From NCBI RefSeq assembly GCF_004354045.1, contig NZ_SMRT01000007.1, positions 124,001-188,000 on the forward strand: 64,000 nucleotides of DNA, written 5' to 3'. Below are positions 37,157-46,389 of this stretch, in pieces. This stretch comes from Paenibacillus piri. Lineage in GTDB: Bacteria > Bacillota > Bacilli > Paenibacillales > NBRC-103111. The notes under the pieces are model-generated. The model was not told where the DNA came from and did not search any database. It saw nothing but the letters and a program-made list of their open reading frames with translations. Made by a program: the position numbers and the translations under genes. Within the stretch, counting starts at the first letter, position 1. Each line of letters begins with the position of its first letter.

Positions 37157-37223
37157 AAAAAAGCGCTGCTCTATTCCTTCCTGCAAAGCCGTCCCGGCTT
37201 GCGGCAAATTGAATAGCCAGCGC
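37157..37223 (-). terminator. patA terminator
   Basis: Reverse strand: GCGCTGG-CTATTC and GAATAGAGCAGCGC pair with a small bulge around a 40-nt loop that itself has GCCGGGACGGC, followed by TTTTTT. It separates patA from the TIR-like gene. Confidence 0.7.
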
Positions 37224-37264
37224 GTTTTGTGCTGCGATGCATGATGTTGTGTTTACTTTAACTT

Positions 37265-38428
37265 TTACAGCTTGCGTACAAAAGCTTCCAGACGGTCGCA
37301 AGCCTGTTCAAGCACATCCATGGAATAAGCGTAGGATATACGAATGTATCCCTCGCCAAAGCTGGAAAATGCATCCCCCGGCACGACCGCAACCCGCTGC
37401 TCCTCCAGCAGCCTCATTGTGAAATCCATCGAGGACAGCTTAAACTTTTCGATGGACGGGAATAAATAGAACGCCCCTTCCGGCTTTTCCAGCTCGAAAC
37501 CCATACGCAGCAGTCGGTCATACACATAATCCCGGCGCTGTATATAAGCCTCCTTCATCGGAAGCGCATCGTCAACCCCGTTCGTCAACGCCTCCAAAGC
37601 GGCGTATTGGCTGATCGAGCTGGCGCAGGTCACATTGTACTGGTGTACTTTGACCATATGCTGGGTAATCGCGGCCGGGGCGAATGTAAAACCTATGCGC
37701 CATCCGGTCATCGAATGCGATTTGGACAAACCGTTGATGACGATCGTTTTATCGCGCATGGACGGGAATGAAGCCAAGGAAACATGATGCTGTCCATAAA
37801 TAAGTTCGCTGTATATTTCATCGGAGATGACGAATATCGATTTGTTTTCCAGCAGCCGGGCAATATCGGCCAGCTCTTCACGGCTTAATACGCGGCCTGT
37901 CGGATTTGACGGATAGCATAAAATAATGCAGCGCGTATTTTCGGTAATATGCGGTTCTAGCAGCTCGGCCGTCAGCTTAAAGCCGTTCGCCCGGGTATCC
38001 GCATAAACCGGCACGCCTCCGCATAAACGGACCAACGGCTCATAGCCCGGATAGATCGGGCCCGGCAGTATGACTTCGCTGCCCTCCTGCAATACGGTAC
38101 GCAGTGTAATATCCAGCGCTTGGCTTGCCCCCGAGGTTACGATGACTTCCGATTCCGGCCGGTATTGAAGGCTGTATTTGCTTTCGACAAAAGCCGCGGC
38201 GGCTTGGCGCAGCTCCAGTAGGCCGGGATTCGGCGTATATGTTGTTTTATGCGCATCAATTGCCGCATAGGCGGCCTGCATAATATGCTCGGGCGTCGGG
38301 AAATCCGGCTGTCCGATCGTCAATGTCAGCGCATCCTTGTATGTGGCGACCAGATTGGAAATTTTACGAATACCTGAAATTTGAATATTTTTCAGGCTGG
38401 GATTCACTAAATGTTCCATCCTCTGCAT
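37265..38428 (-). CDS. patA: PLP aminotransferase, probable N-acetyl-LL-diaminopimelate aminotransferase
   Basis: Fold-type I aminotransferase of 387 residues, homologous in motifs to B. subtilis PatA, which transaminates N-acetyl-2-amino-6-oxopimelate. Features: LTIGQPDFPTPEHIMQAAYA near residue 36, VIVTSGASQALDITLRTVL, the cofactor motif LCYPSNPTGRVLS, Asp/Tyr in FVISDEIYSELIYG, and the Schiff-base Lys236 in INGLSKSHSMTGWRIGF. With dapH and dapL nearby it completes the acetyl-diaminopimelate pathway, which supports this specificity. The ATG at 38428 follows AAGGATGG; another ATG three codons later is possible. It starts 6 bp after rluD. Confidence 0.87.
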   Translation of the reverse strand: MQRMEHLVNPSLKNIQISGIRKISNLVATYKDALTLTIGQPDFPTPEHIMQAAYAAIDAHKTTYTPNPGLLELRQAAAAFVESKYSLQYRPESEVIVTSGASQALDITLRTVLQEGSEVILPGPIYPGYEPLVRLCGGVPVYADTRANGFKLTAELLEPHITENTRCIILCYPSNPTGRVLSREELADIARLLENKSIFVISDEIYSELIYGQHHVSLASFPSMRDKTIVINGLSKSHSMTGWRIGFTFAPAAITQHMVKVHQYNVTCASSISQYAALEALTNGVDDALPMKEAYIQRRDYVYDRLLRMGFELEKPEGAFYLFPSIEKFKLSSMDFTMRLLEEQRVAVVPGDAFSSFGEGYIRISYAYSMDVLEQACDRLEAFVRKL

Positions 38429-38434
38429 CCATCC

Positions 38435-39382
38435 TTATCGATTTTTTAGTACATGCAGCAAATGCAGCATGTCTTCCGGCAGCGGCGCTTCGAACTGAAG
38501 CAGCTCGCCTGTCCGGGGATGGTTGAACCCAAGCACGGCGGCGTGAAGCGCCTGCCCTTCAATGGTCACGCTTTTGCTGCGTGACGGACCGTAAGCCGGG
38601 TCGCCGGCAAGCGGGTGACCGATGAATTTCATATGGACGCGAATTTGATGCGTCCTTCCGGTTTCAAGCTTGAGCTCGAGCAGCGTATAATCGCCGTAGC
38701 GCTCCAGCACTACGAAATGCGTCACCGCTTGCTTGCTGTTGCGCTCCGTCACCGTATACAGCTTGCGGTCATGCGGATCGCGCCCGATCGGCGCATCGAT
38801 CGTGCCGTGCTCATGCGCGACATTGCCGTGGACGACCGCTACATATTTGCGGTTGACCGAATGCTCTTTCAATTGCGCGGCCAATGAGGCGTGAGCCTTA
38901 TCGTTTTTGGCGGCCATCAGCAGTCCCGACGTATCTTTATCGATCCGGTGCACGATGCCCGGTCTCATCACACCGTTAATACCGGACAAATCTTTGCAAT
39001 GGTACATCAGCGCATTGACCAGCGTGCCGCTGTAATGTCCGGGCGCAGGATGGACGACAAGCCCCCGCGGCTTGTTCACGACGATTACATCGGAGTCTTC
39101 GTAGACGATGTCGAGCGGCATCGGCTCCGGCACTACATCAAGTTGTTCCGGCTCCGGGATGGTCAGAACGAGCCGGTCGCCTTCGACCAGCATGTAATTT
39201 GATTTGACGGCTGCATCGTTTACGGTCAGACTGCCGTCTTTAATCCACTGCTGCACCTGCGTGCGCGAAACGTCTTCCTCCAAAGCCTCGGTAATAAATT
39301 TATCGATCCGCTCTCCGCGGTCTTCGCTTTCGGCTACCCATTCCTTGATATTGTCCATGCTTTCTTGTTCCGAAACTGACAT
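38435..39382 (-). CDS. rluD: RluA/RluD-family 23S rRNA pseudouridine synthase
   Basis: 315 residues, matching B. subtilis YlyB in size and location (after lspA, before the pyr genes). An N-terminal S4 RNA-binding domain (residues 20-80, RIDKFITEALEEDVSRTQVQ) is followed by the synthase domain with the catalytic Asp in GIVHRIDKDTSGLLMAAKN, then YVAVVHGNVAHEHGTIDAPI, and LKLETGRTHQIRVHMKFIGH near the C-terminus. The modified uridine positions are not deducible; U1911/1915/1917 of 23S rRNA is the family's best known target. Confidence 0.9.
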   Translation of the reverse strand: MSVSEQESMDNIKEWVAESEDRGERIDKFITEALEEDVSRTQVQQWIKDGSLTVNDAAVKSNYMLVEGDRLVLTIPEPEQLDVVPEPMPLDIVYEDSDVIVVNKPRGLVVHPAPGHYSGTLVNALMYHCKDLSGINGVMRPGIVHRIDKDTSGLLMAAKNDKAHASLAAQLKEHSVNRKYVAVVHGNVAHEHGTIDAPIGRDPHDRKLYTVTERNSKQAVTHFVVLERYGDYTLLELKLETGRTHQIRVHMKFIGHPLAGDPAYGPSRSKSVTIEGQALHAAVLGFNHPRTGELLQFEAPLPEDMLHLLHVLKNR

Positions 39383-39386
39383 TCGT

Positions 39387-39878
39387 TTAAGCGCCTCTTT
39401 TCTCTTTTCTCCAGCTGATTAACGAATCGATGAAGATTAACGCCACCCCGACAACAATCGCCGAATCCGCCACATTGAAAATAGGGTATGTATAATCGAC
39501 AGGAGTGCCTAACCAGTTGAATTGAAAGCGGAATTGCAGAAAGTCCACGACTTCGCCAAACAGCGCGCGATCGATAAAATTGCCCAAAGCGCCGCCCAGC
39601 AGCAAGCTCAAAGCAAAAGGCAGCAATCTGCGGCCGTCCTTCACCGTTTTACGCAAATACCAAACGATTCCGGTAACGACCACTACGGTAATGACAATAA
39701 AAAACCATCGCTGTTCCTGTAAAATGCCGAAGGCGGCGCCGCGGTTCCGATGTGAAGTAATTTGAAAAAACTCGCCGATCACCGGCCGGGACTCCCCGAG
39801 CATCAAATTGTTGACAATGGCCCATTTGGTCGCCTGATCCAGCAGCAGTACGATCAGCGCATAGATGTAATATCTCAA
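39387..39878 (-). CDS. lspA: Lipoprotein signal peptidase (signal peptidase II)
   Basis: Aspartic membrane protease that removes lipoprotein signal peptides. 163 residues with four transmembrane segments. The catalytic aspartates are in LGGALGNFIDRALFGEVVDF and PIFNVADSAIVVGVALIF; the conserved N-terminal LLLDQATKWAIVNNL and ITSHRNRGAAFGILQ are present. The start is TTG with GGAGGAG 9-10 bases upstream. Five tandem 40-bp hairpin repeats lie directly before this ribosome site. Confidence 0.96.
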   Translation of the reverse strand: MRYYIYALIVLLLDQATKWAIVNNLMLGESRPVIGEFFQITSHRNRGAAFGILQEQRWFFIVITVVVVTGIVWYLRKTVKDGRRLLPFALSLLLGGALGNFIDRALFGEVVDFLQFRFQFNWLGTPVDYTYPIFNVADSAIVVGVALIFIDSLISWRKEKRGA

Positions 39879-39894
39879 TGTTTCATCTCCTCCA

Positions 39895-40094
39895 AGCTTT
39901 GCTTTAGCAAAGCTGACTTCGTAAGCATACGCTTAGTTTTGCTTTAGCAAAACTGACTTCGTAAGCATACACTTTGTTTTGCATAAGCAAAACTTTCTTC
40001 GTAAGCATTCGCTTAGTTTTGCTTTAGCAAAACTGACTTCGTAAGCATACGCTTTGTTTCGCATGAGCAAAACTTTCTTCGTAAGCATCCTTTT
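39895..40094. repeat. Tandem array of five 40-bp hairpin repeats (family 2) upstream of lspA
   Basis: Five units of exactly 40 bp begin at 39895, 39935, 39975, 40015 and 40055. Each has a palindrome such as AGTTTTGC-TTTA-GCAAAACT followed by the conserved tail CTTCGTAAGCATACGCTT. Units 2 and 4 differ only in the last few bases; 3 and 5 share a different loop (GCATAAGC, GCATGAGC). The array ends 4 bp before the lspA ribosome site, in its 5' leader. Confidence 0.9.
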
Positions 40095-40178
40095 TCCCCG
40101 ATACAAGGATTTTCCTAGCTAAAAAACAAAGCTTTCGTAAAAAATAGGAGCAATGCGATCTATATAAGGAGGCCTCCC

Positions 40179-40931
40179 ATGACGAATCAGCCAAATTCAT
40201 TAAATTCAGAGCAGCTTCAACAATTGCAAGCCGTTTTGCAAAGTGAAAAGCAATGGCTGGAGGAGCAGCTGGAAGCTAACGACCGGTTCGGACTCAATGA
40301 ATCTTTACGAACACAGACCGGGGAATTGTCCGCCTACGATAACCATCCTGCCGATCTCGCTACGGAAATGTTCGAGCGCAGCAAAGATATCGCCCTGAAT
40401 GAAAACCGGGAACGTCATCTTACCGACGTTACGGTTGCTTTGCAGCGTATCGAAAAGGGCGGCTACGGCTTGTGCGATACATGCGGAGCCCCGATTCCTT
40501 ACGAGCGGCTGCAAGCCGTGCCTACAACGCTGTACTGCAAAGAGCATGTGCCCGACCCGCATTCATCCGATCGCAGGCCTGTCGAAGAACAGCTCATGGC
40601 TCCTCCGTTCGGCCGGACCAGCCTGGATGAGCTGCCCGAGCAAAATCAATTCGACGGCGAGGATGCCTGGCAAATTGTCGAGAGCTGGGGCACATCCAAT
40701 ACGCCTGCGATGGCCGAAAATCCCAACGTCTCGGACAACTATAACGATATGGAAATCGAGGCGGACGAGCAGGTCGGATATGTCGAACCGTTTGAAAGCT
40801 TTTTGGCTACCGACATGTACGGTCAGCATGTAACCGTCGTACGCAACCGCGCGTACCGGGAATATATGCACAACGGCGAGGGGGAAGGTCTGCTTGAGCC
40901 CGACCCCGATGCAGAATCCGACTACATCTAA
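40179..40931 (+). CDS. yteA: TraR/DksA C4-type zinc finger protein, YteA family
   Basis: 250 residues, of the sporulation-associated YteA/YlyA group. N-terminal coiled coil (LQQLQAVLQSEKQWLEEQLE), then SAYDNHPADLATEMFERSKD, and a zinc motif CDTCGAPIPYERLQAVPTTL followed by YCKEHVPD. A second C-terminal acidic half (from about 150) is rich in Asp/Glu. DksA-type proteins enter the RNA polymerase secondary channel. In B. subtilis the ylyA gene lies in the same place, next to lspA and ileS. Here the gene is on the opposite strand to both, an inversion relative to that order. Start ATG after AAGGAGG. Confidence 0.87.
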   Translation: MTNQPNSLNSEQLQQLQAVLQSEKQWLEEQLEANDRFGLNESLRTQTGELSAYDNHPADLATEMFERSKDIALNENRERHLTDVTVALQRIEKGGYGLCDTCGAPIPYERLQAVPTTLYCKEHVPDPHSSDRRPVEEQLMAPPFGRTSLDELPEQNQFDGEDAWQIVESWGTSNTPAMAENPNVSDNYNDMEIEADEQVGYVEPFESFLATDMYGQHVTVVRNRAYREYMHNGEGEGLLEPDPDAESDYI

Positions 40932-41251
40932 TACGTTCTGCCTTCGAGCTGGTATTGCACATGCCTTACAATGTCCGCAATATAATCGCCGATAATGGGC
41001 AGATTCAACGCTCCAAGCGCTTTTAAAAAATATAAAATCGTCGTCGCAAAAATCGTAAATCCGATCGCGATGCCCACGCCTCTGGACAGCCCTGTCAACA
41101 GATTGACCCAAATCAATCTTCTTGGCCGGTTCAGCAGCTGGACGTAATCGGCAATCTGCGTTCTTTCCATCTCAACAGCCATCTTGGTTATTTGCTCGTG
41201 AATGCTGTTCAACAGCTTCCGGTCATCCGTCAAGTCCTTTTGCTCCTTCAC
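40928..41251 (-). CDS. DUF5665-type small membrane protein
   Basis: 107 residues from a GTG start with GGAGG 7 bases upstream; the frame is open ten codons further without a ribosome site. Basic/acidic N-terminus (KEQKDLTDDRKLLNSIHEQI), central NRPRRLIWVNLLTGLSRGVG motif, then one or two hydrophobic helices (VGIAIGFTIFATTILYFLKA) and IIGDYIADIVRHVQYQ. I associate this with the DUF5665 family of Bacillales; function unknown. Its 3' end overlaps the convergent yteA gene by 4 bp. It follows ileS. Confidence 0.75.
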   Translation of the reverse strand: MKEQKDLTDDRKLLNSIHEQITKMAVEMERTQIADYVQLLNRPRRLIWVNLLTGLSRGVGIAIGFTIFATTILYFLKALGALNLPIIGDYIADIVRHVQYQLEGRTY

Positions 41252-41319
41252 GCTATCCCTCCACCCGTTCAATGAATGCATTCCGGCTTAAGATACGGAA
41301 TCTTACGCCGGAATTTCCA

Positions 41320-44094
41320 TTATGATGTCGCTGCGGTTCCGAGCTTAATTACACCGGCACAACGTTTGCACAAGGTCGGATGCTCATGGTCATGTCCAAC
41401 CTCGGGAGTGACGATCCAGCAGCGTTCGCATTTCTCGCCTTCCGCAATCGCAACCTGTATAGCGATGCCTTTATGTTGCGATGCTTCGGCTGGAACAGCG
41501 GCGCCCGGCGCATGAATCTGAACCGCCGAAACGATGAATAGCTGATCCAAGGCCGGGAAGCTCTGCAGCAGCTCCGCAGTTTCGGCATCCGGATACAAAT
41601 GAACCGCGGCGCCAAGCGAGTTTCCGATCATTTTATCTTTACGCGCTTGCTCCAATGCTTTTAACACTTCGTCGCGCACATCGATAAATTGTTCCCATTT
41701 CCGTTCGGCCTGATCATTGAACAAGGAGCTGTCGACCGCCGGCAATTCACTCAGCTGCACGCTGTCCGGCTCAACGCCCGGAATATACTTCCACACCTCA
41801 TCGGCCGTATGCGGCAGTACTGGAGCAATCAATTTAGTTATTGCCGTGAGAGCGTCATATAATACGGTTTGGGCTGCCTTCCGCGCCGGATCGTTCGCAG
41901 CGTCGGCATATAACCGGTCTTTCAATATATCCAAATAAAACGAGCTCAGCTCCACCGCACAATAATGATGGACAGCCTGGTACACGACATGGAACTCATA
42001 AGCGTCGTATGCCTTCAGTACCCGATCCGTCATCCGGTTCAACCGCACAAGCGCAAAACGGTTCAGTTCATCCATGCTGTCATATGCGACGCGGTCTGCC
42101 GCCGGATTAAAATCGTACAAATTACCCAGCAGGAAGCGGAGCGTATTGCGGATTTTCCGGTAAACCTCGGTTGTTTGCGTCAAAATGTTATCGGAAATCC
42201 GATGATCCTGCTGGTAATCCACGGACGACACCCACAGCCTTAAAATGTCGGCTCCCAGCTTATCGCACACTTTGTTCGGATCGATCGTGTTGCCGAGCGA
42301 TTTGGACATCTTACGTCCTTCGCCGTCAAGCGTAAAGCCATGGCTTAAAATACCTTTATACGGCGCCTGGCCTTTAGCGGCCACGCCTGTAATGAGCGAG
42401 GAGTTGAACCAGCCGCGGTACTGGTCGGAGCCTTCCAAATACAGATCGGCCGGCCACTGCAGCTCGTCGCGGGTTTCCAAAACAGCCACATGGCTGGATC
42501 CCGAATCGAACCAAACATCCATAATGTCGGTTTCTTTGCGGAAATGCGTATGCCCGCACTTGGCGCATATCGCATTCTTAGGCAGCAGCTCGCTCTCGTC
42601 TTTTTGGAACCAGGCGTTCGAGCCTTCTTTTTCAAAAATTTGCGCCACATGCTCGATCGTTTCATTATTAACGAGCGGCTCGTTGCAGCTGCGGCAGTAG
42701 ACAATCGGAATCGGCACGCCCCACACGCGCTGACGGGAAATACACCAGTCGCCGCGGTCGGCGATCATATTGTGCAGACGTACCTCGCCCCAGTTCGGCG
42801 TCCAGTCGATCCTTTTAATTTCTTCCAGCATTTCCTGACGGAACTTGTCTACGGAAGCGAACCATTGCTCGGTTGCCCGGTATATAACCGGCTTCTTCGT
42901 CCGCCAGTCATGCGGGTATTGATGCTGAATCGTGCTTACCTGAAGCAAATGGCCCGATTCCTGAAGCATGTCGATGATCATTTTATTGCCTTTTTCATAA
43001 AAGACGCCTTCAAAGCCGGGCGCTTCCGCTGTAAAATGACCCTGGTCATCAACCGGGCACAGCACGCCCAGCTCATATTTTTGACCGATGGCAAAGTCGT
43101 CCTCGCCATGCCCGGGAGCTGTATGCACGCAGCCGGTTCCCGCATCCAATGTGACATGCTCGCCCGTCATGACCAGCGAGGTACGATCGTAGAACGGATG
43201 CTTGCACAAGATGTGCTCCAGCTCGCTGCCTTTCACTTGCGACAATACCTGGACATCGGTCCAGCCGATTTCGTTCTTGACACTGTCCAGCAGCCCTTGC
43301 GCAACGACATATTTGCGGCCATCCGTTTGCACAACGGCATAATCGAATTCCGGATGGACGCTGATGCCGAGGTTGGCCGGCAATGTCCAAGGCGTCGTCG
43401 TCCAGATGATGATCGACGCATCGTCCGGCAGCTTGCCTTTGCCGTCTTTTACCGGAAAAGCGACATAGATGGACGAAGAGGTTTTATCCTTATATTCGAT
43501 TTCCGCTTCTGCAAGCGCGCTCTCCGACGACGGGGACCAATAGACCGGCTTCAAGCCTTTATAAATATACCCTTTATTGACCATCGCGCCGAACACGCGA
43601 ATTTGCTGCGCCTCATATTTCGGCTGCAGCGTAATATAAGGATGGTTCCAATCGCCGCGAATGGCCAACCGCTTGAACTGCGACTTTTGCTTCTCGACCC
43701 ATTGGAGCGCATACTCCTCGCAATATTTGCGGAATTCGTGTACGCTCATCTTTTTGCGGTCGACTTTGCCGCTGTTCGCTATAGCTTGCTCGATCGGCAG
43801 CCCGTGCGTATCCCAGCCCGGTACGTAAGGAGCGTCGTAGCCTTGCATCGTTTTAAACCGGACGATAATGTCCTTCAGCACCTTGTTCAACGCATGGCCG
43901 ATATGAATATCGCCGTTCGCATAAGGAGGCCCGTCATGCAATATAAATTTGGGCTTGCCCTTGCGGCTTTCCTGCACTTTCGCATAAATATCGATTTCAT
44001 CCCAATGCTGCTGCAGCTTCGGCTCAGCCTGAGGCAGGTTGCCTCGCATCGGAAATTCCGTTTGCAGCAGATTCAATGTTTTTCCATAATCCAT
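41320..44094 (-). CDS. ileS: Isoleucyl-tRNA synthetase
   Basis: Charges tRNA-Ile. 924 residues, class Ia, bacterial type. HIGH motif in [20 protein letters not shown] at about residue 60, editing (CP1) domain with [16 protein letters not shown], tryptophan/Ile recognition [15 protein letters not shown] motif in [17 protein letters not shown] near residue 595, anticodon-binding region, and a C-terminal zinc ribbon CERCW ... CKRCAG. Start ATG follows GAGGAG. It is controlled by an isoleucine-type T-box and own promoter downstream of divIVA. Confidence 0.98.
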   Translation of the reverse strand: MDYGKTLNLLQTEFPMRGNLPQAEPKLQQHWDEIDIYAKVQESRKGKPKFILHDGPPYANGDIHIGHALNKVLKDIIVRFKTMQGYDAPYVPGWDTHGLPIEQAIANSGKVDRKKMSVHEFRKYCEEYALQWVEKQKSQFKRLAIRGDWNHPYITLQPKYEAQQIRVFGAMVNKGYIYKGLKPVYWSPSSESALAEAEIEYKDKTSSSIYVAFPVKDGKGKLPDDASIIIWTTTPWTLPANLGISVHPEFDYAVVQTDGRKYVVAQGLLDSVKNEIGWTDVQVLSQVKGSELEHILCKHPFYDRTSLVMTGEHVTLDAGTGCVHTAPGHGEDDFAIGQKYELGVLCPVDDQGHFTAEAPGFEGVFYEKGNKMIIDMLQESGHLLQVSTIQHQYPHDWRTKKPVIYRATEQWFASVDKFRQEMLEEIKRIDWTPNWGEVRLHNMIADRGDWCISRQRVWGVPIPIVYCRSCNEPLVNNETIEHVAQIFEKEGSNAWFQKDESELLPKNAICAKCGHTHFRKETDIMDVWFDSGSSHVAVLETRDELQWPADLYLEGSDQYRGWFNSSLITGVAAKGQAPYKGILSHGFTLDGEGRKMSKSLGNTIDPNKVCDKLGADILRLWVSSVDYQQDHRISDNILTQTTEVYRKIRNTLRFLLGNLYDFNPAADRVAYDSMDELNRFALVRLNRMTDRVLKAYDAYEFHVVYQAVHHYCAVELSSFYLDILKDRLYADAANDPARKAAQTVLYDALTAITKLIAPVLPHTADEVWKYIPGVEPDSVQLSELPAVDSSLFNDQAERKWEQFIDVRDEVLKALEQARKDKMIGNSLGAAVHLYPDAETAELLQSFPALDQLFIVSAVQIHAPGAAVPAEASQHKGIAIQVAIAEGEKCERCWIVTPEVGHDHEHPTLCKRCAGVIKLGTAATS

Positions 44095-44139
44095 CTTCGG
44101 TTCATCTCCTCAAATATTCATTACCCGGAAACAACAAAG

Positions 44140-44241
44140 CCCCCCCAAAATTGATTAGAAGCCCTGAAGCGAATTCCGCTAACCCGTATCCACCGGGTTT
44201 CTTCAAGAGGCTAGCTGCTCTTGACCTTGCTTTTGGGGGAG
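44140..44241 (-). promoter_or_regulatory. Large extra hairpin between T-box terminator and ileS
   Basis: CCCCCAAAA (44142-44150) pairs with TTTTGGGGG (44231-44239). Inside are smaller stems (AACCCG/CGGGTT and AAGAGGCTAGCTGCTCTT). It lies in the read-through part of the leader, 46 bp before the ileS start. It could be a second attenuator or stability element; no U-run is strong. Confidence 0.5.
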
Positions 44242-44286
44242 CCCCAGGTTATCCACAGAAACGGCTGCGCATAATTTCCTTAGCAA

Positions 44287-44560
44287 CAAGAAAAACTTCC
44301 CATCCCCAAAGGGACGAGAAGTCTCGCGGTACCACCCTGATTAAGGCAACAAACCGGCAGGCCGGATGCAAACGCGCATCGGGGCCGGACGTATAGCCTT
44401 CGCTCATCGATCGATAACGGGATCAGCCGATCTTCTTTACTGCTATTCAAGAGACGCTCATGGGTGATTTTCATTTACTGCAATGGCCGGGCTTCCACCG
44501 ATCCCCGACTCGCTGACACTGCGTACGTAAATTACTCGTCCCAGTCATCGCTTTCCATAT
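44287..44560 (-). promoter_or_regulatory. T-box leader, isoleucine-type, upstream of ileS
   Basis: Reverse strand. The 5' part has GATGACTGGGACGAGTA and the stem I arms. The T-box core AGGGTGGTACCGCGAGA is at 44323-44339. The terminator GACTTCTCGTCCC / GGGGATGGGAAGT with TTTTTC is at about 44287-44322. The likely specifier is ATC at 44466-44468 (context GAAAATCACCCATGAG), an Ile codon matching the downstream synthetase. Specifier assignment is by eye. Confidence 0.92.
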
Positions 44561-44626
44561 GATTACTTGAATTGATGTGCAGCCATGTTCCATGCCCTGC
44601 CGGACCGGTCGACTCACTTATACAGG

Positions 44627-44655
44627 AGTATAGCGAAAATGAAGACCTGCGTCAA
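44627..44655 (-). promoter_or_regulatory. ileS promoter
   Basis: Reverse strand TTGACG (44650-44655), 17-base spacer, TATACT (44627-44632); about 65 bp upstream of the T-box stem I and just downstream of the divIVA stop. Near-consensus vegetative promoter. Confidence 0.85.
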
Positions 44656-44688
44656 CTAACCGGCAAAGCCCGTATTCGACAAGGCCGA

Positions 44689-45168
44689 TTAAGTCTGCTC
44701 GATTTCCATCCGCTCCAACGAGCTCCAGTCTTCTTTGCTGAGCAGCTCCAGCTGAGCCTCCAGCAGCGTACGGAACCGGGTGCGGTAAATGGACGCCTGC
44801 TTTTTCAGCTCTTCGATCTCCACGGCAATTTTGCGCGATTTCGTTAAAGATTCGTTGATGATACGATCCGCATTTTTCTCCGCTTCCTTTATAATCAACT
44901 GCGCTTCCTTCTTCGAATTGTTTTTAACCTCATCAGCCGCCTCCTGCGCGACGATGATAGTTTTGCTTAATGTCTCCTCAATATTGGCAAAATGATCAAG
45001 GCGCTCCTGAATGGCTGCCAATTGGTTTTGCAAATCTTTATTTTCCCGGATCAGCGCCTCGTAGTCCTTGATGACCAAATCCAAAAACTCGTTAACCTGG
45101 TCCTCGTCATAGCCCCTGAACGAACGGCCAAATTCTTTATTATGTATATCCAACGGTGTTAAAGGCAT
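44689..45168 (-). CDS. divIVA: Cell-division/septum-site protein DivIVA
   Basis: Curvature-sensing coiled-coil protein of cell poles and septa. 159 residues from MPLTPLDIHNKEFGRSFRGY, which is the membrane-binding N-terminal signature with the conserved F and R residues; GGAGGTGC lies upstream, whereas an earlier frame-open segment has no ribosome site. YDEDQVNEFLDLVIKDYEAL is followed by long heptad-repeat coiled coil (to about 140) and a short tail. It is last gene of the ylm cluster before the ileS promoter. Confidence 0.95.
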   Translation of the reverse strand: MPLTPLDIHNKEFGRSFRGYDEDQVNEFLDLVIKDYEALIRENKDLQNQLAAIQERLDHFANIEETLSKTIIVAQEAADEVKNNSKKEAQLIIKEAEKNADRIINESLTKSRKIAVEIEELKKQASIYRTRFRTLLEAQLELLSKEDWSSLERMEIEQT

Positions 45169-45294
45169 TGCTGCACCTCCTGAATATGATAAAACCAATC
45201 GATTAAGTTCAATAATTAGCGCTCTCATCGCGTATTGCTATACTTCGACAGTTCCTTCCAATTTCCTGCATTGCATAACAAAAAAAATCGGCAG

Positions 45295-46086
45295 CTACGC
45301 ATATTTGCCGATTTTCACACGATATCTTCCTTTTTTTGTAAGCCCTTCAATATCCAGAACTTTAAACCGACCGAAGCTCTGCATAGAAACGACATCGCCG
45401 ACGCTGAGCGGCTTGCTCGGGTCTTCTTCCTGCTTCCAATTTACTTTGCAGCGTCCGGCCTTGATCGGAATTAAAATTTTGGCGCGGCTCAAATGATACA
45501 CATCGCTCGCAATGCCGTCCAAACGGAGCGAAGCGACCGACAGGTTAATCTCCTCCAGCTTCGTCGCCGCAACCTGCAATCGTTCTATAGGCAGCTGTTC
45601 GGTCTGGACATGAACACGATGCACCTGCTGCAAATTCAGCCTCATATAATCGGCGACTTCCGATGCAACCAGAAAATGACAGCCGTTGGGCGTTACGTGA
45701 ATATCGCCGATCTTTTCCCTCTTCATACCTAACGCCAGAATGGACCCCATGTAATCGCCATGATCGAGCTCCTTCAGCTTATCGTCCAATGATGTCACCG
45801 CGATCAGCGCGATTCCCATATCCTCATCGTCCAAGCTGCGGTAATCGGGCGCAATTAAGGCGCGTTTACGCTCGGCCTCGTCATGACCGCCTTCCCAGCG
45901 GATATGCACATCCGCACTCCGGTTGACCAACGTTGTTAAAATAAATGCTTGGCGCGGATCCAAAAAATCGGTCAGCTTGGTCGCATGCTGTTCCGCACGC
46001 TCCACCCACTCGGTCGCCTTATCGACAAACCGGTGCTCATCGGGGTGAAAGTGGCTGTAAATATTGTCCGTACTCAACGTGCTCAC
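45295..46086 (-). CDS. ylmH: S4-domain RNA-binding protein YlmH
   Basis: 263 residues. N-terminal YlmH-specific domain (HFHPDEHRFVDKATEWVERA), then a ribosomal-protein-like segment, and a C-terminal S4 RNA-binding domain (LRLDGIASDVYHLSRAKILI, NWKQEEDPSKPLSVGDVVSM). Established: YlmH is linked to division-gene clusters and, with its paralogue RqcP, to ribosome quality control. The frame opens with a GTG directly after the ylmG stop, but that GTG forms part of AGGTGA; the TTG nine bases later, with normal spacing, is an equally likely start. Confidence 0.9.
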   Translation of the reverse strand: MSTLSTDNIYSHFHPDEHRFVDKATEWVERAEQHATKLTDFLDPRQAFILTTLVNRSADVHIRWEGGHDEAERKRALIAPDYRSLDDEDMGIALIAVTSLDDKLKELDHGDYMGSILALGMKREKIGDIHVTPNGCHFLVASEVADYMRLNLQQVHRVHVQTEQLPIERLQVAATKLEEINLSVASLRLDGIASDVYHLSRAKILIPIKAGRCKVNWKQEEDPSKPLSVGDVVSMQSFGRFKVLDIEGLTKKGRYRVKIGKYA

Positions 46087-46368
46087 CTATACAAAAAAAG
46101 CCAACACCGCACGAATGCCTTCTCCGATAAAACGAAGCGCAATCAACGCTACGATCGGAGAAATGTCGATCATGCCGCCAATAGGCGGGATAAACCGGCG
46201 GAATATGGACAAATACGGCTCGCACAGCTTGCCTAATATTTCGCCGATGAAGCTGTCCCGGGCGCTTGGAAGCCAAGACAACAGCACGTATGCAATCAGC
46301 ATGTATGTATAAATTTCGATGAGCGTATTGATATAACCGTAAATCGTGCCTAAAACCAAGCTATTCAC
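46087..46368 (-). CDS. ylmG: YggT-family membrane protein YlmG
   Basis: 93 residues, two hydrophobic helices (IYTYMLIAYVLLSWLP and SPIVALIALRFIGEGIRAVL) flanking LCEPYLSIFRRFIPPIGGMI, the signature of the YggT/Ycf19 family associated with division and nucleoid organisation. Start codon uncertain: GTG at 46368 is inside GAGGTGA, and a TTG nine bases on has that as its ribosome site. Between sepF and ylmH. Confidence 0.9.
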   Translation of the reverse strand: MNSLVLGTIYGYINTLIEIYTYMLIAYVLLSWLPSARDSFIGEILGKLCEPYLSIFRRFIPPIGGMIDISPIVALIALRFIGEGIRAVLAFFV

Positions 46369-46389
46369 CTCGATCTCATGTGTGGTAGT

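Noticed and set aside
39895..40094. CRISPR array
   Set aside because: The units are direct repeats with no unique spacers, each unit contains its own hairpin, and no cas genes are nearby.
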